Assembly (NCBI GenBank): GCA_963837805.1
Contig: CAWIOU010000003.1
Span: 160,451 to 224,450, forward strand
Length of the DNA: 64,000 nt
Source: Bog-756 sp963837805
GTDB taxonomy: Bacteria; Actinomycetota; Acidimicrobiia; Acidimicrobiales; RAAP-2
Reading direction: 5' to 3'
Position 1 is the stretch's first letter. Every line of letters starts with the position of its first letter. Positions 17,317 through 26,469 of this stretch are shown in pieces. Below the pieces are notes generated by a model that worked only from the letters and a program-made list of their open reading frames with translations, had not been told where the DNA came from and did no database searches. The position numbers and the translations under genes were made by a program.

Positions 17317-18735
17317 ATGAAACCAGCTCCTGACGGCGCAGGCGCACAGCACCTCACCCCGAATGAACGGGCCGCCAAGGGGAAGGCGGCTCGTGAGGCG
17401 AACCCTCGAGCAGGGCATGCCGCCTGGTCGGCATCGCAACGGACGCTTCGCCCGATGTCCCTCCTGCTCGAGCAGGAGGAGACCCGAGTACCCGAGTTGG
17501 TCCCCATACGCCACGGCCGTATGGCCACCTCGCCGTTCGCCTATTTCCGGGGTGCCGCGCTACCGATGGCGGCGGATCTGGTCACCACGTCACAAAGTGG
17601 TCTGCGGGTCCAGCTATGTGGAGATGCCCACCTGTCGAACTTTGGCGGCTTCGCGTCGCCCGAACGTGAACTCATCTTCGATGTCAACGATTTCGACGAG
17701 ACGGCTCCTGGACCGTTCGAGTGGGATGTGAAGCGGCTAGCTGCCAGCCTCGAAGTTGCCGGTCGGGCCCTGGAGTTCGACGACGACGCCAGGCAAAAGA
17801 CCGTACTGCGGGGTGTGCGCACCTATCGCGAGGCGATGCGGCGGTTCGCCCAGATGCCTCGGCTCGACATCTGGTATGCCAAGCTCGATATGCCCACCAT
17901 TCTCGCCCTCTGGGGCTCGGATGCCGGGGCCGGCGCCCTCAAACGACTGCAGCGAGCGAGCGGCAAGGCCGAGTCAAAGGATCACCTGAAGGCCCGTGAC
18001 AAGCTCACCGGCATGAAGGACGGTGAGCTGAGGTTCCTCAGCGATCCACCTCTCCTTGTCCCGATCGAGGAGCTTTACAACCGGCCGGACGAGGCGGCAC
18101 AGGTGGAGGCGGTCGTCCACGGCGCGCTTCGCTCGTACCGCCGGACGCTGGCCAAGGATCGCCGTCAGCTACTGAACGAGTATCGCTTCGTCGACCTGGC
18201 TAGAAAGGTCGTCGGCGTGGGCAGTGTGGGGACACGGTGCTGGGTGGCCCTCTTCGTTGGTCGCGACGAGTCAGATCCGCTCATGCTCCAAGTGAAGGAG
18301 GCCGAAGCTTCCGTTCTCGAGCGATTCTCTGGAAAGAGCGACGCATCCAACCACGGCCAGCGAGTGGTCGAGGGCCAACATCTCATGCAGTCCGCCAGTG
18401 ACATCTTCTTGGGTTGGCACCGGGTCGAAGCTCCGGACGGGACCCGCGACTTCTACATGCGCCAGCTGTGGGACTGGAAGGCGTCGGCGGCCGTCGAAAC
18501 CATGACCCCGGACCTGCTCGGCACCTACGCCAGCATGTGTGCCTGGACGCTGGCCCGTGCTCATGCTCGGTCGGGCGATCCGATCGCCATCGGCGCTTAC
18601 CTGGGATCGAGCAAGGTGTTCGACCGGGCGCTGGCCGAATTCGCCGGTGCCTATGCCGATCAGAACGACGATGACTTCGAGATCTTCACCCGTGCCATCA
18701 AGGACGGATCCCTCGAATCGGAGATGGGCATCTAG
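17317..18735 (+). CDS. DUF2252 family protein
   Basis: A 472-residue protein from ATG 17317 (with GAAGGA upstream); an open extension back to 17140 overlaps the previous gene and is dropped. Motifs are MATSPFAYFRGAALPMAADL, LCGDAHLSNFGGFASPER, DVNDFDETAPGPFEWDVKRL and a late LAWTLARAHARSGD-like segment (here CAWTLARAHARSGD). HLSNFG and DxNDFDE resemble the catalytic and metal loops of kinase-like (aminoglycoside phosphotransferase-like) folds. The family has no settled reaction. Length fits the family. It sits between the small-gene cassette and the ClC channel gene, all on the same strand. Confidence 0.9.
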   Translation: MKPAPDGAGAQHLTPNERAAKGKAAREANPRAGHAAWSASQRTLRPMSLLLEQEETRVPELVPIRHGRMATSPFAYFRGAALPMAADLVTTSQSGLRVQLCGDAHLSNFGGFASPERELIFDVNDFDETAPGPFEWDVKRLAASLEVAGRALEFDDDARQKTVLRGVRTYREAMRRFAQMPRLDIWYAKLDMPTILALWGSDAGAGALKRLQRASGKAESKDHLKARDKLTGMKDGELRFLSDPPLLVPIEELYNRPDEAAQVEAVVHGALRSYRRTLAKDRRQLLNEYRFVDLARKVVGVGSVGTRCWVALFVGRDESDPLMLQVKEAEASVLERFSGKSDASNHGQRVVEGQHLMQSASDIFLGWHRVEAPDGTRDFYMRQLWDWKASAAVETMTPDLLGTYASMCAWTLARAHARSGDPIAIGAYLGSSKVFDRALAEFAGAYADQNDDDFEIFTRAIKDGSLESEMGI

Positions 18736-18932
18736 CCCGGTGACGAAGAGTTGATACAGGGCCGTGCGGCGTCGATCGAGCGTGACCACCAGGCTCTGCC
18801 CGGAGCCGTCGTATTAGACGCCATTGCCGCTGAAAGCGGTGGCTGAGTGCCAGATCGGGCCCCCGCGGAGGGGGGGCGGCCGAAGGAGGTGCAGACACCA
18901 AACAACAGCACCTTAGGAGCGGATCCGGACTG

Positions 18933-20348
18933 ATGGACGATCACCCCGACAATCGCACCGCGGTAGACGACTCATCTCCACCCGATCCCGACACCTTGCT
19001 GCTCAGCAAGGACTACCGGGTACTCCTTGTGTTCGCGGCAATGATCGGCGTCTTGGTGTCCCTCGCCTCATGGGGATATCTCGAGCTGATCCACTACCTG
19101 CAGGAGTGGCTCTACAAGGATCTACCGAACGGGCTCGATTTGTCTCCCGTGCCGACGTGGTGGCCGTTGCCCGTGCTGGCCGTCGCCTCGGTGCCCATCG
19201 CCATCGCCATAGCTCGCCTTCCTGGAAGCGGCGGCCATAAGCCGGCCGAAGGACTCAAGCCCGGTCCTCCCACCCAGCCGCGCGAGCTTCCCGGGGTTCT
19301 GCTCGCATCGCTCGCCTCGATCGGGTTCGGAATGGTCCTCGGTCCAGAGGCTCCACTGATCGCACTCGCCGGCGGTTTGGGAATCCTCGCAATCCGATCG
19401 GCCCGTAAAGACGCACCGGACCAGGTTCTAGCTCTCATTGCCGCGGCAGCGAGCTTTGCCGCAATGTCCTCTCTCTTCGGCTCTCCAATCGTCGGAGCCG
19501 TGATCATCATTGAGGCGGCGGGCTTGGGAGGCGCGACTCTTCCTGTCATTCTACTGCCGGGCCTATTGGCCGCCGGTATCGGCTCCCTCGTCTTCATCGG
19601 CATGGGGTCATTGACGGGTCTGAGCTCGAGCGCGTACGCCATCCCACCCTTGTCGCTGCCCAAATACCACACGCCGACGCTATCGGCCTTCGGGTGGACG
19701 ATTCTCCTCGCCGCAATCGTCGCCGTGGTTATCTTCGTCATCGCACGGATCGGGTTGGTGGTCAACGCGGCGACGTTGCGCCGTCCGTTCGTTGTTGTCC
19801 CGCTTGCCGCCCTCACGGTCGGAGCGTTGGCGATTGTCTTCGGGCACCTAAGCGGCAAGCCCGAGGACTTGGTCCTTTTCTCAGGCCAAGACACGATGGG
19901 GGCGGTGGTCAACCAGGCCGCCTCATTTTCTCAAAAGGCCTTTGCCTTGTTCCTGATATTCAAGGGCCTTGCGTACAGCGTGTCGCTGGGCAGCGCTCGT
20001 GGGGGCCCCACCTTTCCGGCCATGTTCCTCGGCATCGTTGCGGGGCTGCTGTGCGCTCACCTTCCGGGATTCTCCGAGGAGCCTGCGGTGGCGGCACTAA
20101 TGGGAGCGGCGACGGTCTCGATCCTCCGACTTCCTTTGGCCTCGATCATCATCGCCATAGTGGTTTCACAAGCGGGGGCCTCCACGACACCACTAATCGT
20201 TGTGGCGGTCGTCGTCGCCTATCTGGTGGTCCTAGGCCTATCGGCTTCACGCTCCTCGGACTCCCCCAGGCCCTTGATCGCGAACGCACCGAGCGCTGAC
20301 GGCCAAGGTGCCTCACCCGGAACTGCCACAGACGAGATCCAACAGTGA
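18933..20348 (+). CDS. ClC-family chloride channel or H+/Cl- antiporter
   Basis: A 471-residue polytopic membrane protein. The three ClC filter regions are visible: ARLPGSGGHK (GSGxP-like, with G-H in place of the usual I-P), GMVLGPEAPLIALAGG (GxExP with the gating glutamate) and GSARGGPTFPAMFLG (GxFxP-like). At least ten hydrophobic segments span residues 25-440. The C terminus is a short polar tail without CBS domains. The external gating Glu suggests anion/proton exchange, but the proton glutamate cannot be assigned. Neighbours are another ion channel and a YihY protein. Confidence 0.9.
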   Translation: MDDHPDNRTAVDDSSPPDPDTLLLSKDYRVLLVFAAMIGVLVSLASWGYLELIHYLQEWLYKDLPNGLDLSPVPTWWPLPVLAVASVPIAIAIARLPGSGGHKPAEGLKPGPPTQPRELPGVLLASLASIGFGMVLGPEAPLIALAGGLGILAIRSARKDAPDQVLALIAAAASFAAMSSLFGSPIVGAVIIIEAAGLGGATLPVILLPGLLAAGIGSLVFIGMGSLTGLSSSAYAIPPLSLPKYHTPTLSAFGWTILLAAIVAVVIFVIARIGLVVNAATLRRPFVVVPLAALTVGALAIVFGHLSGKPEDLVLFSGQDTMGAVVNQAASFSQKAFALFLIFKGLAYSVSLGSARGGPTFPAMFLGIVAGLLCAHLPGFSEEPAVAALMGAATVSILRLPLASIIIAIVVSQAGASTTPLIVVAVVVAYLVVLGLSASRSSDSPRPLIANAPSADGQGASPGTATDEIQQ

Positions 20349-20416
20349 AAGGGGCATGCCAACGTCCCCTCCGGCCTCGTACGGGTTGGGCCACTCTACG
20401 CACGGGCGACTAGTCG

Positions 20417-21155
20417 ATGCCTTCGTCCACCGCCGGGTCATTCCGTCCACCGACATTCGAGTCCGTCTATGAATTCGAGAGCTATGGCGGCGTGTTGATC
20501 CTCATCGTGTTTACCTATGTGCTCTCGATCAACCTGTTCGAGTCTTGGGGCTTATCGATCATTCTTGTCGTGCAGATAGCCACCAGTCTCCATCATCCTT
20601 CGAATCTCGCGAGCACCCCATCTGATTCGAGTAGTTGCCGCCGCCAGTCTTCTCGTTGCTGTCGCGGCGGCCATCTTGGGTCTGATTCTCCATCGCGAGG
20701 TCGCAGACAGGTTCTTGCCAGCGGTCAGTGGTCTCCTCTATCTGGTCGCACCAGTCTCGATCTTGGGTCATCTGATCCGCAGGACGGTGGTGGATCAAGA
20801 AACCGTCTTAGGTGCAGTGTCCGCCTACCTGCTGATCGGAATGTTCTTCGCGTTTGTCTATCGTGCCGCCGCTGCCAACGAGGCAACGGCCTTCTTCGGC
20901 GCTCAGGGCAATGGGACATTCGCGCAGGACTTGTTCTTTTCCTTCACGACGCTCACGACGACGGGATACGGAAACCTCGTCCCGGCCGAGAATCCAGGCC
21001 AGAGTTTTGCGCTGGCCGAAATGCTCATCGGCCAACTGTTCCTCGTGACCGCGGTCGCCAAGGTCATCAATTCATACCAACCGGCGAGGCGTCGACTCGT
21101 TGTCGAGGAGTCGGACTCGGCGAGTGACGATCCTCATCCAGACGATGACTCGTAA
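20417..21155 (+). pseudogene. Two-TM-plus potassium-type ion channel, frameshifted
   Basis: Two frames make one protein. Frame one from ATG 20417 gives two helical segments (GGVLILIVFTYVLSI and LSIILVVQIATSL). After one extra C at 20590/20591 the sequence continues in another frame (IILRISRAPHLIRVVAAAS) to the stop at 21155. The second part has more helices (VSILGHLIRRTVVDQETVLGA split over a loop) and the pore TLTTTGYGNLVP, the K+ filter. Joined length is about 245 residues, normal for this bacterial channel group. The second frame alone has only weak starts and lacks the first helices. It follows the ClC gene by 68 bases. This may be a sequencing indel or a real inactivation. Confidence 0.8.
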
Positions 21156-21242
21156 GAAAAGAGCGGGGCTGACGCCCGTAGAGTCCCCGGCCAGCCCTGT
21201 GGACTCAGTCGTTGGATGTGGTGCGAGCAGGGACCGAAAGCA

Positions 21243-22175
21243 ATGACTCCAACGGACGAGTCCGGCTGGGGCCTGGGTGGCATCCCCCTTCCAAAGAGAG
21301 TACGGCGCGGCGTCAAGTCGCTCGAACGTACCTACTCAGGTTCTTCGGTCGAGCATCTGTGGAATCGGCTCAATGACATGGACTTCATCAACAAGGGAAT
21401 GCTCTTTGCTGCTGTGCTCCTGTTGTGTTTCTTTCCATTTATTATTGTCGGGAACGCGCTTGCCGGGCAGTCGGCAGTGACGGGCTTGGTCCGCCACCTT
21501 GGTCTGAATCAAGAGGCAGCCAAAGACGTAAGCGGGCTCTTCGCGTCCTCCTCTGCAACTTCTAATGCGGTGACCGGAACCGCCTACCTGTTCTTTATTC
21601 TTGGGGGAATCGCGGCAGCGAGCGGAGTGCAAGACCTCTATGAACGCTCGTTCGAGTTGAAGGCTGGAGGTCTAAAGGACGTCGGCCGTCGGTTCGTATG
21701 GCTCTTGGTGACCGTTGGCTGCGTCTCTCTTGCCGCGGTGGCTGGGCCTTGGTTGCGCAATGCCGTTGGTCTGTGGTTGGTTGCCATTTTGGCGCTCGTC
21801 GGACTGACGTTCTTCTGGTGGGGGACGATGTGGTTCCTGCTTTCAGCGAGGGTGTCATGGCGCGCCCTGCTGCCATCCGCAGTGGCAACGGCGCTGTTCT
21901 GGGTGGGAATGGAGGCGGTGTTCTCATTGATCTTCTCCGGAACGATCATTTCTGACGACAAGAAGTACGGTCCGATCGGCGTTGTGTTCGCCCTCATGTC
22001 CTGGCTGATCGCCATCGGTGTCGTCATCATCCTGGGCGCAGTGGTCGGAGTTGTCTGGCGGGAACGTGATCTGTCTTTCTCGCGGGCCTACCACTGGCTG
22101 ATGCGATCACGCCGAAAAGAGAATGGGCGGACAGTTTCCCGCGAGGGGGATGGGGCGACGAAGAAGGATCCATGA
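21243..22175 (+). CDS. YihY/BrkB-family inner-membrane protein
   Basis: About 310 residues from ATG 21243 (GTG 21216 is possible). Six helices are visible: MLFAAVLLLCFFPFIIVGNA; TGTAYLFFILGGIAAASG; a WLLVTVGCVSLAAVAG; LVAILALVGLTFFWWG; LPSAVATALFWVGMEA; and LIAIGVVIILGAVVG. The ending ALMSWLIAIGVVIILGA and the region with VEHLWNRLNDMDF are typical of YihY/BrkB. Once called ribonuclease BN in error, these proteins are polytopic and poorly understood; transport or envelope roles are proposed. It closes the co-directional run of envelope and ion genes. Confidence 0.85.
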   Translation: MTPTDESGWGLGGIPLPKRVRRGVKSLERTYSGSSVEHLWNRLNDMDFINKGMLFAAVLLLCFFPFIIVGNALAGQSAVTGLVRHLGLNQEAAKDVSGLFASSSATSNAVTGTAYLFFILGGIAAASGVQDLYERSFELKAGGLKDVGRRFVWLLVTVGCVSLAAVAGPWLRNAVGLWLVAILALVGLTFFWWGTMWFLLSARVSWRALLPSAVATALFWVGMEAVFSLIFSGTIISDDKKYGPIGVVFALMSWLIAIGVVIILGAVVGVVWRERDLSFSRAYHWLMRSRRKENGRTVSREGDGATKKDP

Positions 22176-22507
22176 TCCCGCCCTTCTCATCGGCCTATTG
22201 ATACGAGCGGCCTCCGTCCACATGTTGCCGCGAAAGGCGAGGTAGCGGTGCCTGGGATCCCTGGTGGAGGCCGTTAAGCGACCTGGGGTTACCCTCGCCC
22301 GAGGTCGCTCACCGCGATCGGCAACGTAGCCTCAAGCAATCTGGGGGGCTGGATCATGGAACTTCAGCTTCATAGGCTGAGGTCAAAGGCAGATCGGCCT
22401 CAGCTCGTCGGGCTCAGGTCCTGAAGGGAATCCTGAGCAGTTTCAGATCTCGAGCTCCTGGGAGATTGAACGAGGCTCGAATTGGATTGTCCTCCGGACT
22501 GATTGTC
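22176..22507. other. Intergenic stretch occupied by dispersed repeat
   Basis: No gene. Contains repeat copy 22262-22382 and a CCTCAGCTCGTCGGGCT block (22398-22414) that recurs with one change at 60977-60993. Confidence 0.7.
22262..22382 (+). repeat. Dispersed intergenic repeat, copy A
   Basis: The first 79 bp match 37521-37599 with six differences; the remainder is looser, ending in a shared CATAGGCTGAGG. A hairpin AGCGACCT...AGGTCGCT lies inside both copies and is conserved, which suggests a structured RNA or mobile miniature element. Confidence 0.8.
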
Positions 22508-22762
22508 CTATTCGGATCGCCAGCGTCGATACAGATCGATGAGATCCTGTTTCGCCTCGGGGGTCAGCTCCTCTGGGTCCACAGCGCCTGTCAGTTCGAT
22601 GGTCATCCTGATCTGCTCAAGGTACGCAGAACAGTTGGGACATCCCCGAAGGTGAGATTCGAATCGGCGCCGGTCTCGGCGGGAAAGAGCTCCCTCCAGA
22701 TACTCGGTCACCATCTCGACAGCCTGCTGGCACACAATGTCCCTTCGTCGCAGTGTCAGCAT
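22508..22762 (-). CDS. Zinc-finger (zf-HC2) anti-sigma factor
   Basis: An 84-residue soluble protein. Cys11 (DIVCQQAVEMVTEYLEGALS) and HLRGCPNCSAYLEQI give the Cys...His-x3-Cys-x2-Cys zinc site of the ZAS fold; the LEGALSRRDRRRFESHL helix is typical. No membrane segment is present, so it is a cytoplasmic anti-sigma. It lies 3 bases after the sigma gene stop and is surely co-transcribed. It probably holds the sigma factor inactive until a signal, often redox change at the zinc site; the signal is inferred. Confidence 0.9.
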   Translation of the reverse strand: MLTLRRRDIVCQQAVEMVTEYLEGALSRRDRRRFESHLRGCPNCSAYLEQIRMTIELTGAVDPEELTPEAKQDLIDLYRRWRSE

Positions 22763-22765
22763 CGT

Positions 22766-23353
22766 TCAGTCCTCGTCCATTCTGGCTTCGAAGATCCCGC
22801 GCAAGGTGGACCGCCCCCGATGCAGCAAGATCCGTTGATTGCCACTGCTAATCCCCAGGGCTGAGCAGGTCTCACTGCTCGTGAGGCCTTCGACGTCCCG
22901 TAGCACAACGACTTCGCGCTGGCGCGGTGGCAGATCGGCGAGGGCGGCGTTGAGGATCGGCGCCAGTGCGGCTGCATCAAGCCGATCATCGCTCTCATCG
23001 GGCCATCGCTCTAGAGGATCGGCCCACTGGCCTTGCGCGTCGAAACGGGATGGATCGACAGCGTGCAGGACTTCGACCGGCGTGCTCGGATGCTCCGAGG
23101 AACCAGCAGAGCGAGCTCGGTTGACGAGAATGCTGAAGAGCCAGGTCTTGAATGATGACCGACCCTCGAATCGTTCGATTCCACGGACCACGCCCAGCCA
23201 GGTGTCCTGAACCACCTCCTCGGCGATCGCATCACTGGAAACCATGGAGCGGGCGAGGCGAAGCATGGACGGCTGGTAACGAGCTACGAGCATCACGAAG
23301 GCCTCTTCGTCACCGCTGCACAGCCGGTTGAGTTGCTCGACGTCCATCTCCAC
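22766..23353 (-). CDS. ECF-type RNA polymerase sigma factor
   Basis: A 195-residue sigma-70 family protein. Region 2 reads AFVMLVARYQPSMLRLARSMV, then AEEVVQDTWLGVVRGIERF and FKTWLFSILVNRARS. Region 4 is LPPRQREVVVLRDVEGLTSSETCSALGIS, followed by GNQRILLHRGRSTLR. Only sigma 2 and 4 are present, the ECF layout; the ~45-residue linker (SAGSSEHPSTPVEVLHA onward) is rather long. The downstream anti-sigma gene is its partner. It faces the secreted propeller gene at 23586, with about 230 bases between the two starts holding both promoters; a target role for that gene is plausible only. Confidence 0.93.
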   Translation of the reverse strand: MEMDVEQLNRLCSGDEEAFVMLVARYQPSMLRLARSMVSSDAIAEEVVQDTWLGVVRGIERFEGRSSFKTWLFSILVNRARSAGSSEHPSTPVEVLHAVDPSRFDAQGQWADPLERWPDESDDRLDAAALAPILNAALADLPPRQREVVVLRDVEGLTSSETCSALGISSGNQRILLHRGRSTLRGIFEARMDED

Positions 23354-23585
23354 GGCTCGAAGCCTATGGCGCAGTGGCTACATCCTGGGCGCGCCCTTGT
23401 GTGGGGCCCTCTCGGTGGTTGGTTGCTATCGGTCGTCTGCCGCATAGACATGTTCTCGTAGTCCTCAGGCCACCAAAAAGCGTTACGGGAGAGATGGCAC
23501 CCGATTCTGCAACCGAAACCCGCGTACGGTTTTCCTCAATCGGAGACTGTGTTTGGACAGCTTCAATCTCGACAAAGGAGAAGTA

Positions 23586-24737
23586 ATGAGACGATTCACT
23601 CGTTTGGCAGTGGGGGCCGGCCTGGTTCTCGGACTGTCGGCCCTGGTGGCGCCGGTTGCCGCCGGCGCCCATGGGTTTCACCATGGGCCACCCTTCGGTG
23701 GCGGCAGCCAGGTGGTCTTTGTACAGACCGACAACACGGCCGGTAATCAAGTAGCCGCCTACGACCGGGCCAACAACGGTACCTTGACCTTGGAGAACAC
23801 GTACAACACTGACGGCCTGGGTGGGGCCCTCAACGGCTCCCATGTCGATCACCTCGGTTCTCAAGGCTCGCTCAATTTCGACCCGAGGAACGACTCCCTC
23901 TACGCCGTCAATGCCGGCAGCAATACCGTCTCGGTGTTCTCAGTCCGGGGCGATGACCTGACACTGCGGCAGGTGGTGAGCTCGGGTGGGACCTTCCCGG
24001 TCAGCGTGGCCGTGCACGGCGACCTGGTCTCGGTTCTCAACGCCCGAAATGGTGGGTCGGTGCAGGAGTATTACGCCTTCTGCGGCCATCTGTTTCCTGT
24101 CCCGGGTGCGAATCGAGCCTTGGGTCTGACCATTCCGACCGACACCACGGAGTTCACGCACACACCCGGACAAGTCGCCTACTCGCCGGACGGCACGAAG
24201 CTGCTCGTGACGACGAAGGCCAGTTCCAATGCGGTGGACGTATTCGACGTTGGATTCTTTGGGAACCTGTCACCTTCGCCAGTGGTCAACTTGCTCCCCG
24301 GAACAGTTCCCTTTGCCATCACCTTTGACCGCGCCGGTCACCTGGTGATTGCCGAAGCTGGACCAAGTGCCCTGGCCACCTTCAGCCTCAACTGGAATGG
24401 ATCCATCACTCAACTCGATTCGCTGGCCAGCGGCCAGACGGGTCTGTGCTGGGTTGCTCCCGCCGGATCGCTGTTCTTCACGGGCAATACTGCCGCCAAC
24501 TCGACAAGTGGGTATCAAACCAACACCGGCGGTCAACTGACCCTGCTCGGGGCCACCCCAACCGACCCTGGAACGGTTGATGCTTCGGCTACGTCCAATG
24601 GTCATTTCCTCTATGTCCAGACCGGAGGTAACGGGATCGTCGACGAGTTCCAGGTCAACGCCAACGGAAGCCTCACCGAGATCGGCTCCGTGACGGTGGC
24701 GGGCGCTGCGGGCGGCCAAGGTATCGCCGCCTCCTAG
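23586..24737 (+). CDS. Secreted lactonase-like beta-propeller protein
   Basis: A 383-residue protein from ATG 23586 with AAAGGAG at 23574-23580. The signal peptide (RRFTRLAVGAGLVLGLSALVAPVAAGAHG) ends near AAGA-HG. The mature part has repeating blades such as LNFDPRNDSLYAVNAGSNTVSVF, VAYSPDGTKLLVTTKASSNAVDVFDV and TSNGHFLYVQTGGNGIVDEF. They match the seven-bladed 6-phosphogluconolactonase-like (YVTN-type) propellers. Secreted relatives are rarely enzymes with known substrates. A perfect terminator follows at 24754. Confidence 0.85.
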   Translation: MRRFTRLAVGAGLVLGLSALVAPVAAGAHGFHHGPPFGGGSQVVFVQTDNTAGNQVAAYDRANNGTLTLENTYNTDGLGGALNGSHVDHLGSQGSLNFDPRNDSLYAVNAGSNTVSVFSVRGDDLTLRQVVSSGGTFPVSVAVHGDLVSVLNARNGGSVQEYYAFCGHLFPVPGANRALGLTIPTDTTEFTHTPGQVAYSPDGTKLLVTTKASSNAVDVFDVGFFGNLSPSPVVNLLPGTVPFAITFDRAGHLVIAEAGPSALATFSLNWNGSITQLDSLASGQTGLCWVAPAGSLFFTGNTAANSTSGYQTNTGGQLTLLGATPTDPGTVDASATSNGHFLYVQTGGNGIVDEFQVNANGSLTEIGSVTVAGAAGGQGIAAS

Positions 24738-24753
24738 CAACCCAACCTCTCTC

Positions 24754-24791
24754 GAACGGCGGCGCCCAGATCGGTTGGGGCGCCGCCGTTC
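24754..24791 (+). terminator. Strong terminator hairpin after the propeller gene
   Basis: GAACGGCGGCGCCC (24754-24767) and GGGCGCCGCCGTTC (24778-24791) form a perfect 14-bp stem with a 10-base loop, 17 bases after the stop. There is no long T run. Confidence 0.85.
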
Positions 24792-24830
24792 ACTGGAAAC
24801 GGTTGGGCAGTCGCACAGTCGCAGCTGGTT

Positions 24831-24927
24831 AGGCGAGGACCATGGTCTGGCAGCCGAGCTGAGGACCCGTCGGAGTCTCAGCCTCATGAGCTGAGGGGGT
24901 TCTGCCACCAGCAGTTTGGGATTTGCC
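24831..24927 (+). repeat. Dispersed intergenic repeat, copy C
   Basis: Matches 37633-37733, including identical TCTGCCACCAGCAGTTTGGG near the end (24901-24920). Contains the CTCAGC (24877-24882) and GCTGAG (24890-24895) hairpin arms. The rest of 24738-25140 holds terminators and no gene. Confidence 0.8.
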
Positions 24928-25010
24928 GAAGCTTGCTGAGCGGACGGTGCTTCTCCTCTTGCCCCTTGTGGCTGGGTCCGGGGGACTCACTGCGACGACG
25001 GTTCCTGAAA

Positions 25011-25058
25011 CAGTCCAGGGGAGAGTCGAGACTCGTGTCCCACCTCTCCCCTGGACTG
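25011..25058 (-). terminator. Perfect 15-bp terminator hairpin after the beta-helix gene
   Basis: CAGTCCAGGGGAGAG (25011-25025) pairs exactly with CTCTCCCCTGGACTG (25044-25058), with an 18-base loop. On the minus strand it lies 83 bases after the stop at 25141 and is followed by TTTCAGG. Confidence 0.8.
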
Positions 25059-25140
25059 ACTTTCCTTCCAAATGATCGGAGCTGTCCTTCCGGACTACCG
25101 GAACTATGTCCGGATGTGGCGGAATGGTCTGGACTGGCTC

Positions 25141-26469
25141 TCAGGCCCCCGCGCCGGTCACCGCTCCGTGGGCCACATTTCTGATCGTGTTGTTCGAGCG
25201 GGTGGGCACTTCATGGCCGGCCGGACCGGAGTACTCCGATGGCACGCCCGTCCAGCTGGCGTCACCCAGCCATATGCCGTAGCTCCCGGCGGGAGTGCTG
25301 GTGAAGTTCACGAGGTTGTGTTCGACCGTGATCGCCTGTGACGAACTGGCCACCGTGTCGAGCGTTGCACCACCGGGATGGTCGGTGAAGTAGAGGCAGT
25401 AGGCGTCGCAGCCGACCCCGAAGATCCCGATGCTGTCGACGAGTCCCGGGCTCGTTTCATTGATGTTGTTGTAGTTTACCGTTGCCTCGGAATCCACCAC
25501 CTCGACACCGATCTGGTTACCCAGAAGGCTGTTCCCGGTTACCGACGTCGAACGCGTCGTTACGCCTGCGTAGTTGATCCCCGCCCCGTAGAGGAGCACA
25601 CCGGCCGCGAAGTCGGACTGCGGCTCGGGGTTCGGGTCGCTCGTCGGTGGGGAGAATTCCGTCCACACGTTTCCGGAGATGTCGTTGTCCGTGACCGATC
25701 CGTGCGCCCCGAAGCCCACTTGAACCCCATTCTGTCCGTCGAGGGGCGTGGGTGCCGTGGTGATCGTGTTGTTACTGATGGTGCAGCTGACCCCCAGGCC
25801 GTCACAAGTGATCCCGTTCTTGCCGTATGAGGAGACATTGTCGTGGCTGATCGTCATGGAAGCCGAGCTGCTCGGACCGGTCTCCACATCGATCCCGAGG
25901 CCGGAACCGCAACCCTGATTGGTCGGTGTGGTGTCCGTCACGGTGAGGCCGGACAGGGCACCCGACGCGGAGTGGCCAGAAGTCGCCTGGACGAGTACGC
26001 CGACCAACTGGTCAGCACAACCGTTGATGCCACCTTCGATCGCCGATCCGGAGATGTTGAGGCCCGAGATATGGGTCCCCACCGCGCCGGGCGCCACCTG
26101 GACGATCGGGATGATCGGCGCCCCGCCTTCCACGTCGGTAACAGAGGAAGCGGGTGAGCTGGGCTCGACCACGGAACCGCTTGCCCCCACGATCTTGAGG
26201 TTGTGCTTGGACGCCGGGATCGTCAAAGAGGCGTCGTAAGTGCCCCTGCAGACGTGGATCGTCGATCCCCAGGTCGCCGCACCCACTGCCGCCTGGATGG
26301 AGCTGTATTTGGCGGTGGTGCAGCTGTGGTCGCTGTTGGTGTTGACGCCGGTGGGGCTCACATACAGCACCTCGGGAGTACTGGCACCCACCACCCCGAC
26401 CGGTATCGCTATGGTGCCCGCCCCCAACAGCGCGGCCAGAGCTGCCGCGATTTTCGTGCTCTTCCTCAT
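25141..26469 (-). CDS. Secreted right-handed beta-helix (pectin-lyase-like) protein
   Basis: A 442-residue protein. The signal peptide (MRKSTKIAAALAALLGAGTIAIPVGVVGA) is cleaved near VGA-ST. It starts with the common repeat-entry motif LYVSPTGVNTN and YSSIQAAVGAATWGSTIHVC, then RGTYDASLTIPASKHNLKIVGA, as in DUF1565/parallel beta-helix proteins. The rest is a ladder of N-rich turns (SNNTITT, TDNDISGNVW, TGNSLLGNQIGVEV, VNYNNINET, EHNLVNF). No catalytic residues of polysaccharide lyases could be identified. It is probably an extracellular carbohydrate-binding or lyase protein of unknown substrate. Well separated from neighbours. Confidence 0.85.
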   Translation of the reverse strand: MRKSTKIAAALAALLGAGTIAIPVGVVGASTPEVLYVSPTGVNTNSDHSCTTAKYSSIQAAVGAATWGSTIHVCRGTYDASLTIPASKHNLKIVGASGSVVEPSSPASSVTDVEGGAPIIPIVQVAPGAVGTHISGLNISGSAIEGGINGCADQLVGVLVQATSGHSASGALSGLTVTDTTPTNQGCGSGLGIDVETGPSSSASMTISHDNVSSYGKNGITCDGLGVSCTISNNTITTAPTPLDGQNGVQVGFGAHGSVTDNDISGNVWTEFSPPTSDPNPEPQSDFAAGVLLYGAGINYAGVTTRSTSVTGNSLLGNQIGVEVVDSEATVNYNNINETSPGLVDSIGIFGVGCDAYCLYFTDHPGGATLDTVASSSQAITVEHNLVNFTSTPAGSYGIWLGDASWTGVPSEYSGPAGHEVPTRSNNTIRNVAHGAVTGAGA

